Shown: positions 21,360-32,593 of the stretch, piece after piece
Layout: the number at the start of each line of letters is the position of its first letter
Numbering within the stretch: position 1 is the stretch's first letter
Assembly (NCBI GenBank): GCA_024867545.1
Contig: JANFNE010000019.1
Location: 744,001-808,000 of the forward strand
From: Phytopythium helicoides
Lineage: Eukaryota > Oomycota > Peronosporomycetes > Pythiales > Pythiaceae
Direction of reading: 5' to 3'
DNA: 64,000 nt
Notes under the pieces: model-generated
What the model saw: the letters and a program-made list of their open reading frames with translations, nothing else
Database searches by the model: none
What the model was told of the DNA's origin: nothing
Made by a program: the position numbers and the translations under genes

Positions 21360-21443
21360 GTGACAGCGATACATTTGGAGATTCATTTTATGGCTGTTGA
21401 AAGGATAGAGATGTACATCGGCTATGGAGTTTCACAACGGCGC

Positions 21444-23057
21444 TTACGTACCGCTAGCAACTAGAAATGTGGGTAGCCGAGCATTACCACCACCGTTTGG
21501 TCCCATCGCACTCGTGTGCAAGTTGTGGAAGTCGGTCGGGAACTGGTGCATAATATTGCCGCCGTCGGGTGCTTGCGACGATCTGTGCGAGCTGTGGCGG
21601 CGGCCATCATTACTGGATTGAGGGAAACCGCTTGTAGCGATAGGACCCGTCATGGTATTCATATTGTTGACAACAGGAGGCCACGATGACGAAAGCTGGT
21701 CCGAAGACTGGTTGAACACAGGCACTGCAACCGGCACGGAGGCCCCCAAATCGTCCCATGGAGTCATCCCTTCACTCGACGGAGAGCATGGAGCGGAGGG
21801 CGTGGTCATGGGCGGTGGGGGCGGTGGGGGAAAGAACTCGCTCACAGATCGCTTGGAAAATCCGTCGTTCATCGAGTCGAATTGCATGGGGAACATTGGT
21901 GGCGGAGGCGGCGGAGGAACGAAGGTATCCGTTTCGCCGCTCGGTATCATCGTCGGAGCAGTCATGCGGACACTATCGCGCTTAGCGATCTGGTCCAGTG
22001 GATCCTGTACCACCATCTCGCTCTCCTTGGGACTATTCGGTGGAGCCTCCCCCGTAAACCCCTCGAAGGTGAAGCTGTGCACCTCTGGTTCCGGTGCAGC
22101 CTCACCATTAGCAGCAGTTGCGTTCCCTTGCTGTTCGTGACCGTGAGAGGAAGGTAGTAACGCCTCAAGCCTGCCCAGAATCTTGTCAAGCACGGACGCT
22201 TCTTGAGTCACAAGCTCTTGCATGCGATGAGATTCTTCGTGGACGCGAGCAGCGTAGTGCGCGCGGAATTCCAGCGTCTACAGTTGTGTCAATCACGACT
22301 CTCATAAGTTGGAGAAAAAGCAGTGTGTGCTGAACAAATCCCTACCCGCTCAACAAGAGGCTTAAGCGTCTGGTCACGCGCAGCAACGAACTCACGAAGG
22401 TTCTTGACGGTCTCTTCGGACACCTTGGTGTAGGAGCTGGTTGCCTGCGCCAACTTTTGTTCATTCTGTCATGCCAATTATCGAGTTAGAACGGAGCACA
22501 GAACTGAAACGTGATCACGTCAGCTCACGACGCACTCTAACGAGCTTCTCGACATCCTTGGGTTTCTCCGGCTTTCCTGAGCTCGTGCGCTTATCACGTG
22601 CCTCTCGCAGCGACATGACCTTGCGGGTGTAGTGATCGAACATCAACTTCTCGTCTTGGAATACTGCCGCCTCGTGTCGGAGCACGTGGGCTCTTTGTTG
22701 CCAGCCCATAGCAGGTCGCAGCACTCGCTTCTCGAACCTAGCGAGACTTTCGTTGCCTACATGGGTATCCACCTGGAAAAAGGCAGTCTTGACATCTGAA
22801 GCGAAGCGCTTCATCTCTGCAGAGCTATCGCCAGTTGTCGCAAACGCGTCGATTGCCACGAGTAGCATGGCTCCAGATGAGTGGAAAGCACGCATAGCAC
22901 CCGAAAACGCTTTCAATGCCGCCTCGATCGCTGCTACACCATCCGCTGTGCGCTCAAAGGCCTCGAAAGCGGTGTCGAATTGGATGTTCTTGCTCGCTTT
23001 CGTGGCACCAAGCTTGTTCAGCAGTTTGTTCTGCGCACGCACCCGCAACGATGACAT
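21444..23057 (-). CDS. BAR-domain protein with proline-rich C-terminus
   Basis: Three exons (23057-22536, 22465-22346, 22277-21444) encode 491 residues. The first about 250 residues form a long helical Ala/Glu/Lys/Arg-rich domain that fits a BAR fold: FDTAFEAFERTADGVAAIEAAL, VGNESLARFEKRVLRPAMGW and LMFDHYTRKVMSLREARDKR. BAR dimers bind and bend membranes in endocytosis and sorting. The C-terminal half is disordered and carries two runs of about eight prolines (FVPPPPPPPMFP and FFPPPPPPPMT), which could bind SH3, WW or profilin-type partners. No SH3 domain is seen. Introns are 70 and 68 nt with GTGCGT and GTAGGG donors. The gene converges with the AFG1 gene (84 bases between stops). Confidence 0.85.
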
Positions 23058-23301
23058 GGCTTCCGAACTCGATTTCCTCTATCTAGACTGCTGGTGATCG
23101 ACCGCTAGTCTCTCCTTGACTCAATCAGCGAGGAATCGGAAATACGTCCCAAGTGTGCTGGTGCTGGACGGAGAGGTGCCTAAAATATCGGGCGGTCTGT
23201 GCTTTCTTCTTGCCTTTGGAGAAACGCCAAGGTGTCACACGGACCTGAATTAGCTGCTCAGTTGCTGTGTTTCTTTTCTCTATTAGATCCCATACGACAA
23301 A

Positions 23302-25798
23302 TCACGCGTCGTTAGCGACCTTGCCAGCTGAGTTGATGTAGATTGGCTCCTTATAGCCACAGTCACCGCGCATGCCTTCGTTGCCGTTGCCATCGCTGCT
23401 CGTGAATCCAAATGCGCACTTGCAGACTCCTGTGACGTAGTTGCATTGCCCACGGTTGGCGCACACAGCCTCTTCTTTTGACCCTCGGACGGAGTTGCCA
23501 ACACCATCTACATTGATACTCATGCTAAGTGCACCATCGAGTACCCACCGGAGCGGAGGTAGATCGCCAAAGTTGTTGAGGAATTCCACTCGGATAGATG
23601 TTGTCCCTGCTGCTGTACAGGCAGGTGTAGTAGCAGCCAACGCTACGCCGGCAATACTATATGTCACTTGAACGTCTCCGATAGTAGATAGGGCGTTGAG
23701 TGCGGTCTGAAGAACGCTTGCGGTCGTTGAGAACGGTAGTTGTGGCGTGCCCACATCACGGAATCTCAGACTGAAGAAGCCAGATGTGCCCGTGCAAAAG
23801 AGTTCCTGGACTTCGTTGGTCTGCCGAGTTTGCCCGTCGGGGAGGTAAACCGTCAAAGGATCATCTCCTGTCGGACACGATCTCAAAGAGCAGTCAAATC
23901 CTTCCCACCCAGGGCTGCAGAGACATCCACGGAGCATATCGTAGTCCCACGTCTCCTTCTTGTTGGGCACTGCGCCGTACGTCCAACCTTGCTTTTCTCC
24001 GTTGAGTGTCGACAACTTCGCTAAATCGTCCATTGTGTAGCAAGTCCCATGACCGCTGCAGTCGTTTGGACAAGTGACTATCAGAAGAGTTCTCATTAGA
24101 GCTGTCACGACAATTTTGCTCATTTGCCAAGTTTTAGCTAACATACCTCTGTTGCAAGCGGCACCAGTGAAGCCCGGAAGGCACGTGCAATCGCCTTTGG
24201 ACCGATCGCATGTCCCAGCGTTGGAGCATTCGGCGAGCTGGTGAGCTGTGTCATCCGCAACAGGAAGATCGAACCACGCCTTGCCCTTTGGACATTCTCG
24301 TTCGCTGCAGTCACCACCACTGTAGCCCTCATTGCAGATGCAATCGTACGTCGGTGGTCCGCGACAAGTGCCTTGACCACTGCACGCGATCTCACCAGGG
24401 CATGACGTGATGGTGGACTTGACAAACCCACAGTCGCCACGCTGGCCAATCCCACCGAGTCCGTTTCCAGAAAAGTAGTTGGTGTAGCACCCGCAAATAC
24501 CCGTTGTCCGATCACACGAACCGCGCCGCGAGCACGGTAAGTCCTCCTTTGTGCCATTCACGGCAGTGCTGAAAGTGAGGGATGCGTTGACGCTCGCTGT
24601 GGAGTGCACTAGTGCTGTGCCATCACCGTACATGTTCGGCAAACTGCAGATAAAAAGGCAGTCAGTTGAATCTTGCTATGCAAACGAATAACAAGAGGAA
24701 CAGACAGATACGTACTTTCCAAAGTTCTGCGTGAATACTACACTGATGTCGTTCCCGATGGCTGTGCACGCAATTAGTGTGATGCCACTGTATGTCACAG
24801 TTACAGATCGAATAGATGGCAAGGCTTCAAGCTTGCGCTTGACTGTAGCAGCAGGGTCACTAGTCAGGATCGGTTCGGTTGTAAAACCGCGAAATGTGAC
24901 TGTAAACGAGCCCGACTAAACCACGCAAAACGAGTCAGCATGAACCACGAGCATTGAGAAAATGCTACTGACGTGACGCACTGTTGCCTTGCATGAAATG
25001 ATCTGACGCTCATTTCGCTGAATACCATTCGGGTCTTGAATCGTGCCAGTTAGAGGGTCGTCGCCAGTTGGGCACAATCCTGGCGACATTCCAGACATTT
25101 GTCAACCTCAACAGCTTGCAATAGGGACCTCTGGATCAGGCGTACGCTCAGAGCAAAGCGATCCAGCGTATCCGGCGTCGCAAACACATCCAAATATCTT
25201 GCCGCTGTCCCACGCAGTGTCGTATGTAAAAATTTGTCCAAGACCTGGATCCTTGGTACGCGCGTAGCGCCGCATCGAAATGCAGCGCCCATGCCCATTG
25301 CAGTTGCAGCTCACTAGAGATAAGGCAGCAATGAATCGTTACACGATGTCCACACTTCGGCAGAAATGACCCAGACCTACTTCGTTCACATGCAGCACCA
25401 GTGAATCCCGAGATGCACGAGCACACGCCTGTGTCTGCATCGCACAACCCCCGGTTGGAGCACGGCGCCAAGTTGTGCCCAACGTCTGTGCCTGTCACTT
25501 GATCCGACCATGCTGTGCCAACCGGACAAAGTGCTTGCGGAATCACTTGTAAGTATGGAATGGAGTGCCTGGATTCCTATCGATTAGACCTACCGATTGA
25601 GCAGTCAGGCCCTGACCATCCAGTTGGACACTCGCACATGCCTTGCTTTCCGCAGCGTCCGCGGTAGGAGCAAAACTTTGGGCATGAGTACGCGGACGTG
25701 GTGTCGCTGAGGAGCCCAAAAATCACGAGTAGCGCTGTCAAGATGCTAATCCGCTTAATACACGGTTGGTGTCTGCCATCGTGCCCCCGCATGGTCAT
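23302..25798 (-). CDS. Secreted EGF-like repeat protein (tenascin-like)
   Basis: Begins with a hydrophobic leader (SILTALLVIFGLLSDTTSA) and immediately a Cys-rich EGF module (CSYRGRCGKQGMCECPTGW). At least six exons were traced; introns include 25534-25593, others at about 25320-25375 and 25080-25140, and one near 24150-24050. EGF-type CxCxxGxxGxxC units recur (CSCISGFTGAAC, CVCDAGYAGSLC, CICNEGYSGGDC, CTCLPGFTGAAC, CLCSPGWEGFDC). Two copies of a larger unit, EGF repeats followed by CPTGDDPLT and a beta-rich domain of about 90 residues, make up the protein. It is likely surface-bound or secreted and may be adhesive (inference). No membrane anchor is visible at the C-terminus, which ends at 23302. 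Confidence 0.85.
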
Positions 25799-25898
25799 TT
25801 TGACTTAAAATCGTGTGGATTCGAAGGGCAGCTTGATCTCCGACGCTTGGATGCGAGTGTAACCAACGACTGAGTTCTTTTAATATCGGAACGCCATT

Positions 25899-25911
25899 GC
25901 TCATTTCTCTC
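25899..25911 (+). promoter_or_regulatory. Initiator-like element of the 25925 gene
   Basis: GCTCATTTCTCTCC lies about 15-25 bases upstream of the ATG. It matches the oomycete initiator core (YCAYTYY), so transcription may start very close to the start codon. Confidence 0.55.
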
Positions 25912-25924
25912 CCTGACGACTGCA

Positions 25925-27348
25925 ATGGGAGAAATCCAATGGAATACGCAGGCAAGCGATCAGCTCTCAATTGAGCTCCCGGTATCTTCTCCAACCTCGT
26001 CACTCGAGATATCAGCAGATGTTTTATCTACTGCAATTCTTCGCCCATACGCCTGCGCACTCTCACCGAGTGTCGAGCTCGCTGAGTTTCCTGGGACCGA
26101 CTTGGCTGACAAAGTGCAGCATGTCCTGGCAAGAATTGTAGCTGAGCTCCACCTTATTGGTGGCTGGGCAGCCGATTTTTCAGCACAGTTCAGCTTGCTG
26201 CGGGAAGGCTGCTCAGAGCCCCCATCGACACAACCTCTATGCAACTGCAGCGTGACTCCAAGTGACTTGGAAATACTGCGCCAAGACGTCACACAGGAGT
26301 TTCGATCCGAGCTTACCAAGATTGAGCTCTCAAAGATAATGCAGCTGACGGACTCAGATACCAAACTTGAAAACAAAGAGAATGAATCACGCTTGACAGC
26401 ACTTGAAAAGTCCATCGCTCAACTTCAAGCGACTTTGCACTGCGAGCTTTCTGTCCTCACTCGGCGGATGGATACAGGCGACTCGTCGATATCACTGCAA
26501 GTGTTGGAAGCACAACGGGATGCGCACGATACCCACCGTAAGACTCGAGAGGGACAAGAAAAACTTTCCGCAACCATAAAGGTTTTGAGGCTTGAGATGA
26601 TGGAGCAACGCGAGCAGACCCAACGCCGACTCCAGCAGCTGACTCGGGCTATTAACGCCTTCAATTTCCAACCACTCCGCCAACATTTTCCCCTCGACCG
26701 TCATCCCCTGCAAACTCGTGCGGTCAGCCTGCGTCTGGAGTGAGAATGGAAACGGGAGCAAATGCGTTGGGGGCATCAGATTGTTTTCTGTACGCGAAAG
26801 CAGCGCTGCCAATTTATCGTCGCGACTCGAAAGCTCGAGAAGGTGCAAAGTCCCCGGTCAGCAGAAGGGTACTGATCACTCGTGAGAGTCAACCGATCCA
26901 CAACGGCGATATGGAGGATGCCCTACAAGTCAAAGCTGCCGTACTTCAACTGCCGCTTGGATACGGAGAAGAAGATGATCAAGAGCTCACTGATCATACC
27001 CTCGAAGAAGCAACAGGAGGAGATTCACTTCATGATGAAGGAGACGGTGTACCGACCTCTACATTGCCTACTAATCACATCAACACACCTCAAGCCCAGT
27101 CAAAGGCTGCGGATTCTAGTCTATTTCCCAGCAGAATTGGATACACTGGAGCTCGAGCAAATAGTATTGCAGTTACTATGACCACAACAGAGCAAAGGCA
27201 TCACAACTCACGATTGCATTCCGTCCCAAATGCGGTGACAGGATATTCGAGTAAATCATCAGTTCTCCAAACTTCCCGCATTTCTTTGTCATCCACTTCC
27301 TCAACACCCAACGCGACTGTCAAGCCCAAGCCACCCACGGCAAGGTAA
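25925..27348 (+). CDS. Coiled-coil protein of unknown function
   Basis: Two exons (25925-26717 and 26780-27348) joined by a 62-nt GTGCGG...CAG intron give 453 residues in frame. Residues 1-130 are acidic and Ser/Thr-rich. Residues about 130-260 form a heptad region (for example LEILRQDVTQEFRSELTKIE and LEMMEQREQTQRRLQQLTRA) predicting a coiled coil. The second exon encodes a disordered Ser/Thr-rich tail. No known domain was recognised. The reading without splicing would stop at 26743, but the open frame past the intron supports the spliced form. The stop lies only 4 bases from the stop of the convergent prephenate dehydratase gene. Confidence 0.7.
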
Positions 27349-27352
27349 TAAG

Positions 27353-28810
27353 TTAGCATGCAATTGCATTGCAGACATTCTTCCACCGAGGCGGCTCAAC
27401 ATTCGTCTTCGCCCCGCTAGTGCTCGCGTACGTCCCCAGGTCTTTTACCCATAATGCGAACTCGTCCAGGTTCCGACGCAAGCTAGCGTCCACGGCCGAG
27501 TCTGGGTGAGCGATGAAATCAATGTAGAAAATGTAGTCCCAATGGTGCGTCTGCGAAGCAAACAAACTTCCAGCAGTCGCAGCCGGCCGGCTCTCGATCT
27601 TAACGATCATAACGTTGCGAAGAGCAAAGGCCGCCACGATCTTGAAAAGTGCCTGGGGCTCGTTCGGTACAGCGATGACAACACTAGCTTTTAGCTGGCG
27701 AGGGCTTGTTTGCAATCCAAGCGGCAGTGGTTGCGCGTCCAATCGACCGAGGATCATGTAGCGCGTCTCGTTATTGAGCTCGTCGCCCACCCCGCTCTCG
27801 AGCACCACCAAGCCGTGCACGTGAGCTGCCTGCTCGCTCGCAATCGCTGCGACGTTGTTCCCGTTCTCTTGACGCAGAATCTGGCAAGCGCCTGCAGAGT
27901 CCCACGTTGCCTGGCGCTCGATGATGGCGCCGTTCTTGCGTTCGAGGTCGCACACAAATTCCTCGCAGTGGTTGAGCACAGCCGGGTGCGAAAGCAGGCA
28001 CGTGATGTCTTCGCGCCTGGATCCTGGCAGCGCAATCAGGCAGAGCTCCTGCATGCAGGCGATCTCTCCAACAATCTTGAGGTGGGACGCCACGAGGCGG
28101 TCCAAGTTTCCGTGGAAGGTGCCGGAGACAGAGTTTTCGACAGGCAAGACGGCGTACTCGACCTCTCCGCGCTCGACCGCGGCCAGCACATGCGGCACCT
28201 GCGCGTACCCAACCGTCTCAAACTCGTTGGGCGACAGCGCGCCAGCCTGCTGCAGCTCCTCGAACGCCCTGCGCGCCGCCACGTCCGAGAACGCGCCTTC
28301 CTTCCCCTGGAATCCCACGAGCAAAAAGTCGGTCGTCATCGGCGCCGTAACTGCCACAGGCGCGGGCACAACCGGCACAACTGGTGCTGCCGCGTCCGCC
28401 CCATTGACCGTAGCGACCCCCGCCGCTGCAAGCGCAGCAGGAGACGCAGTTTGACTCGTCGGCTGGACGCTTCCGTTGGCTGCATGAACACCGTTGCTGC
28501 TACTGCTGCTGCTGCTGCTGCTACTGCTGGAGCCAGTGGCCGCCATCAGCGCCTGCGACGGACGCCGCCCCGCGCCAGGCAGCCGGCGCGCGCTGGGGTT
28601 GAGCGTGGCGAGCTGCGCCTCCTTGTCGCGCCACGCGCGGATGCAGTTGCGGTCCACGTTGAAGCGCCGCGCGACCGCGCGCAGCGACTCGCGGCGGCTC
28701 GCGCGCACGATCGCCAGCTTCTCCTCCACGGTGAAGCTGCGCTTCTTGGCGCCTGAGGGCGCGAGCGCGGGCGCGGCGGCGGCGGCGACGGCCGGGGGCT
28801 GGCGCGCCAT
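27353..28810 (-). CDS. Prephenate/arogenate dehydratase with N-terminal DNA-binding-type HTH and ACT domain
   Basis: Single-exon 485-residue protein. Residues 22-66 match a Brinker/psq-like helix-turn-helix (FTVEEKLAIVRA ... RRFNVDRNCIRAWRDKE). A linker with 12 serines (94-105) and Ala/Pro/Val sequence follows. The dehydratase domain starts at about 162 (LLVGFQGKEGAFSDVAARRAF), with YAVLPVENSVSGTFHGNLD and the catalytic-type TRYMILGR. The C-terminal ACT domain (SVVIAVPNEPQALFKIVAAF, MIVKIESRP) is the usual phenylalanine-sensing part. The enzyme converts prephenate to phenylpyruvate (or arogenate to Phe). The DNA-binding-type N-terminus is not part of the normal enzyme. No intron separates the parts, so a two-gene artefact is unlikely, although translation could also start at Met157 just before the dehydratase. 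Confidence 0.88.
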   Translation of the reverse strand: MARQPPAVAAAAAPALAPSGAKKRSFTVEEKLAIVRASRRESLRAVARRFNVDRNCIRAWRDKEAQLATLNPSARRLPGAGRRPSQALMAATGSSSSSSSSSSSSNGVHAANGSVQPTSQTASPAALAAAGVATVNGADAAAPVVPVVPAPVAVTAPMTTDFLLVGFQGKEGAFSDVAARRAFEELQQAGALSPNEFETVGYAQVPHVLAAVERGEVEYAVLPVENSVSGTFHGNLDRLVASHLKIVGEIACMQELCLIALPGSRREDITCLLSHPAVLNHCEEFVCDLERKNGAIIERQATWDSAGACQILRQENGNNVAAIASEQAAHVHGLVVLESGVGDELNNETRYMILGRLDAQPLPLGLQTSPRQLKASVVIAVPNEPQALFKIVAAFALRNVMIVKIESRPAATAGSLFASQTHHWDYIFYIDFIAHPDSAVDASLRRNLDEFALWVKDLGTYASTSGAKTNVEPPRWKNVCNAIAC

Positions 28811-28840
28811 ACTCGGTCCGAGTCAACGAGACAGGCGGCA

Positions 28841-28860
28841 GGCAAATTGAGGAATGAGCG
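28841..28860 (-). promoter_or_regulatory. Initiator plus flanking element of the dehydratase gene
   Basis: On the minus strand CGCTCATTCCTCAATTTGCC is an almost perfect copy of the oomycete core promoter (initiator TCATTCC and flanking CAATTT). It lies 30-50 bases upstream of the ATG. Confidence 0.75.
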
Positions 28861-29122
28861 AGGTGGTCGAGGGGAAATCACGCTGCGTTAGGCTCAAATA
28901 GGCGTATTATCATAATAGCCTTTTATAGGCTACATTTACATTACAGGATATGCATTATTATAGTTGAGAAAGCCTAATTGAAAAACACTTTGCCTACTAC
29001 TTATGATTTGTGGCCCTGGAGTGGAACGTGTGCCTCCGGGGCCATTGATACGATTCGAGGTGGGCCACCCCATTTTCCGCACCGCACACGTCGCAGGTGG
29101 TTGATATCTCAATCTCCCCACC
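28861..29122. other. A/T-rich intergenic region with an initiator-like site
   Basis: Bases 28890-28990 are strongly A/T-rich for this window and hold short inverted bits such as AGCCTTTTATAGGCT. Near 29069-29080 CCCATTTTCCGCACC resembles an initiator for the plus-strand gene at 29123. Confidence 0.4.
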
Positions 29123-29916
29123 ATGGCGGGCGTGGCGCGCTTCGAGGTGCCCGGCGGCGACTTCTGCGCGTACCTCAAGGGCTTCTGGAAGCGCAACCTC
29201 GAGTGGCGGCAGTTCGGCGCGGGCTTCGCGCACCTGCGCGCCACCAACAACGTCGTGTGCGTCGAGGAGGACGCCGAGGCGGCGCGCCAGCCCAACACGC
29301 AGTGCGTTTCGGACTTTCTGGCGGGGATTGGGGGGCGACAAAGGGTGACAGGCGGGTGCGCAGGTTCCTACGCTGGTCGTTCGGCCGCTCGCACAGGAAG
29401 GAGGACCTCGTGAGCGCCTACACCATCCAGGTGGCGTCCAGGTCTTTTCACGGGAAGCTGTCGTCGGCGGGCTGACACCTTGGAGTTGCAGTTCATCCGG
29501 ACGAGCAGGGCACGTTCATGGAGTGGAGCTTCGAGGGCGTGACGTGTCACGGCGTGTTCAAACCCGAGGCTAGCGTCGCCATCTTCAACTTTACGCTGCA
29601 GGAGTCCATGGTCACCATCACTTACCGAGCTGTCGACGCCAACAGTACGCTGATTGATGCTGGGTCTTCACTGTTGATGGGAGTGGCCTAACCTTTTGCT
29701 TCTTCGTGGTTGTACTGGTGAAACTACAGCTATGGCTGTTTGCATCGTGGACGTCGACAGCGAGCACACGCCGACGATCCAGTACGGCAACATGTGAGTG
29801 GAGAAAGTTGAATTTTGTTTTCCCCTTGTCCGTGAACGATACTCAGATGGCTACTTGCCGACTATTCCAGGTATCGAATTGACCCCAACAAGTACGACCG
29901 CGACCTGGAGGACTGA
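29123..29916 (+). CDS. Small conserved-looking protein of unknown function
   Basis: Five short exons (29123-29301, 29364-29430, 29492-29644, 29730-29793, 29871-29916) give about 169 residues ending IDPNKYDRDLED. It is rich in aromatic beta-type sequence (GDFCAYLKGFWKRNLEWRQF; GTFMEWSFEGVTCHGVF; MVTITYRAV; TPTIQYGNMYRI), suggesting a small beta-barrel, lipocalin-like at most; I do not recognise the family. The exon order is supported by GT/AG ends and 61-85 nt introns. One base is unaccounted for at the exon 2/exon 3 junction (29431-29491), so a one-base deletion or an unusual splice is implied. There is no signal peptide or membrane segment. Confidence 0.65.
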
Positions 29917-30255
29917 CAAAGTCTACCTGAATGCAAATTAGCATCTTCATCGTGATGCCGAGATGGTCATGCTCCTGTGTGCCTCGACGTGCATCGACCA
30001 ATTTCAGTTTTCAAACAAATGGACTCGTGTGTCGTTCGGTGTGGCTTCTCTATTGGTCGAGACGCATGCGTCTTGTTTTTCCGGGCAAATGCAATGTCAC
30101 TCCATAGATGGAAAAGCTGTGACGATATACCAAGTGGAATGATCAGATTTGGATCCAAGTGAAACTCAAACCCACGAGCTAGCATTCCTGCCGAAGGAGC
30201 CTTGCTGGGAACTGATGCCGATGAGCTCTAGGGACTACATTTTCCTTGTTAATGC

Positions 30256-31188
30256 TTAGACAGACGAGCCTAGAGCATATCGTTTGCAGTATGGAGGCGG
30301 AAGGGTGCGAGGTTGCGGTGGAATGATTACTGCGAGCACCCAGGAGGGGTCTCGCCGACCAAGCAGCCTCTGCAGCGCATCGATCGGGCCCTTGTTGTGC
30401 AACGTTCTCCTCCGGTCGCTGCTGTTCATCGCGAACTCGATCGTGGTCTGCCGTGTGAGCACGAGGTACGAGTGCCACAGCCAGTAGGCGCACAGCGCCA
30501 CGCCGAGCGTGGCGGACGTGAGGAAGGCGAACGTGAAGGCAAACCGGTCGATCCGCTCGGCCGTCGTTCTCTCGGCTGTGCCCTTCACGTCACCCATGAC
30601 GTCGAGAAACGGCCGCAGCGCCAGCGTGGCCACGTACGCGCAGCTGACCCACAGGTAGAGCAGCAGCAGCCAGAAGTGACCTGGACGTTCACGACAAGCA
30701 GCGTGAGCGCCACCGATTCCACAGCAGAGCAGCAGCAGCCAACGCACGGTAGTTGCGGTAGCCGACGCAGTTGTTGACCCAGGGGCAGTGGTGGTCCATC
30801 TCGAACACGCAGCGGCGGCACACGCGGCAGTGGTGCGCTCTCGGGGGCTTGACGCGCGCGCACTTCTTGCAGAACGCCCACTGCTGCGCCTCTAACCCTC
30901 GCCGTCGCCTCCCTCGACGTGTTCGGGCCGCACGAAGCCAGGATCGCTCCACACTGCCAACGAGTACTGCAGCAGCAGCTCCAGCAGCAGGAAGCCGCTC
31001 ACGTAGTAGTGCGCCAGCCGCTCGCCCCCGCCGCTCGGCGCCGCGCGAGGAACGAGCGACGAGAAGTGGACGAACGCCACGCCCGCGATCACCGCGTACC
31101 CGGTGGCCACGAACAGCGCGCCGACGCTCTCCTGGAGCAGCGCGGCGCGGCGCTGAGCCCAGCGAGCGAGCAGAGCGCGCAGCGCCAT
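30256..31188 (-). CDS. DHHC-type protein S-palmitoyltransferase
   Basis: Three exons (31188-30934, 30883-30748, 30680-30256) give 271 residues in frame. Two hydrophobic helices lie at the N-terminus ([37 protein letters not shown]). The DHHC cysteine-rich domain follows: [19 protein letters not shown], then [20 protein letters not shown], with the catalytic Cys in DHHC at about 30779-30796. Two further helices follow, one joined by the second intron (NYR then [17 protein letters not shown]) and one in [19 protein letters not shown]. This is the four-helix topology of palmitoyltransferases that attach palmitate to cysteines of membrane proteins. The first intron is only 50 nt (GTGCGG...GCAG); without it the frame would hit a TAG. 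Confidence 0.92.
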
Positions 31189-32593
31189 CGCGATCGCAGC
31201 TGATTGGATGGTGAGGCAGTCGCAGATCTCTGTTCCTGTCGACGCGGAGGGCGTGGTGAAGGCTTTGCTGCAGTGCTGAGGATTGATGAGTGGGCGATGC
31301 GCTGAAGTGGAGAAGTTTCTTGTTGACGGATGATGCAACTGACAGCTTTGACGGCCGCTTGAGCATGGTCGATTACTGTGTTCATTGCGGCCGACGGCAA
31401 ATGACAAGCACTGGAAGGTAGTTGGGTGTGGGCTCTAAATGTTCGCCTGTGGGGCATCGATCCTAAGCAAATGCCTCTGCCACCATGGATACAACCAGCT
31501 TTGACGATTGATTCTTGATCATGGTGGAGACCATGGGAGCGATACTTTTTTACGGGCTGCTGATATCGCGGCACCCTGGTATCTGCCTCACGATGGTATC
31601 TAGTTCCACTACTGCACCGACGAAACCCGACGCACACAATAGCCACCAAGGTTTATCACTTGTCTCCAAAATTGTACAGGTTCCAGCATAAGTTAGCAGC
31701 ATGCCAACAAGGGCGAGTTTCCACATGACCATGTTGTCGATTGCTTTGCGCTGTCACAGCTGAAAGTGTTGGTGTTGTGGTGTCGTTGGTCAAGTTCACA
31801 TGGCGCACAAGCGAAGCATCGCCAGAGACGTTGAGCTCGTGTCAACATTTATCAAGTCCACGAGTCGTTGTGGACTCGCATTGACGATTTTCGGACGTGC
31901 ATTGTTGGAGTTGGGAAATGTCTTGATCTGCTTGATGTTGAAGCCCACTCATTGGGATCACACACTTCAAGCTGGTTCTGCAAGCCCACGTTTTCTCCGT
32001 CGTCTCCTCGACAAGCTGATGACTTGTTTCATTTGAGACAGTCAGCGGAAACTGCTCACTCGCTGCTTCGTGGTGACCAATCCTTCTCGCGACACCAACG
32101 CCGCGTGCAGAGTAAATCCCGCACCAAGGAAGCAAATCAAGTTCGCATCACTTTTTCCACAGTCTGCCGATGTTTTTGCCTTCAAGAGAACGTGTTGGTC
32201 AGCATGACGTCGCATACAACGATCGAGTCGTCGCTCGCCACGCTGACGCCAGCCGTGCTGCGGCATCGAGTCGCGCTCTGCAAGTCGTGCACGTCGCTGC
32301 GCCTTCACCTTCACCCCGCCGCCCGGATTGTGTCCTCCACACCAGCACAATCCGCACCGCCTCTCTCTGTCCCACATCAACCGCTCCCCTCTCCTCACAT
32401 CTCCCAACAACCCGCACCAGAAGATACGGAAAGAGAACATGGGTACGCGCCCGCATGCCGGCCGCCCCGGCGCGGCACTTCCCGCCCCCGCCACTCTCCG
32501 CGCGCGTTCCGCGGGCGGCTTCCTGCGGCTCTCCCCCTGCCCCCAGCCGGTCCGCGCGCAGTCGGCGAGCCCCAGCGACGCCTGAGGCCGCGC
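31189..32593. other. 1.4-kb intergenic region, no gene seen
   Basis: The region lies between the divergent palmitoyltransferase and kinesin genes. Short open frames exist on both strands but none has domain-like sequence or splice-joined extensions. The last 250 bases are C-rich and likely promoter/5' leader of the kinesin. Confidence 0.45.

Noticed and set aside
26740..27348. A separate gene starting at 26740
   Set aside because: A 62-nt intron with normal ends joins this frame to the upstream coiled-coil gene, and there is no promoter-like element before it.
31189..32593. Short frames in the 1.4-kb gap as small genes
   Set aside because: They overlap on both strands, lack splice-joined continuations and have no recognisable motifs.
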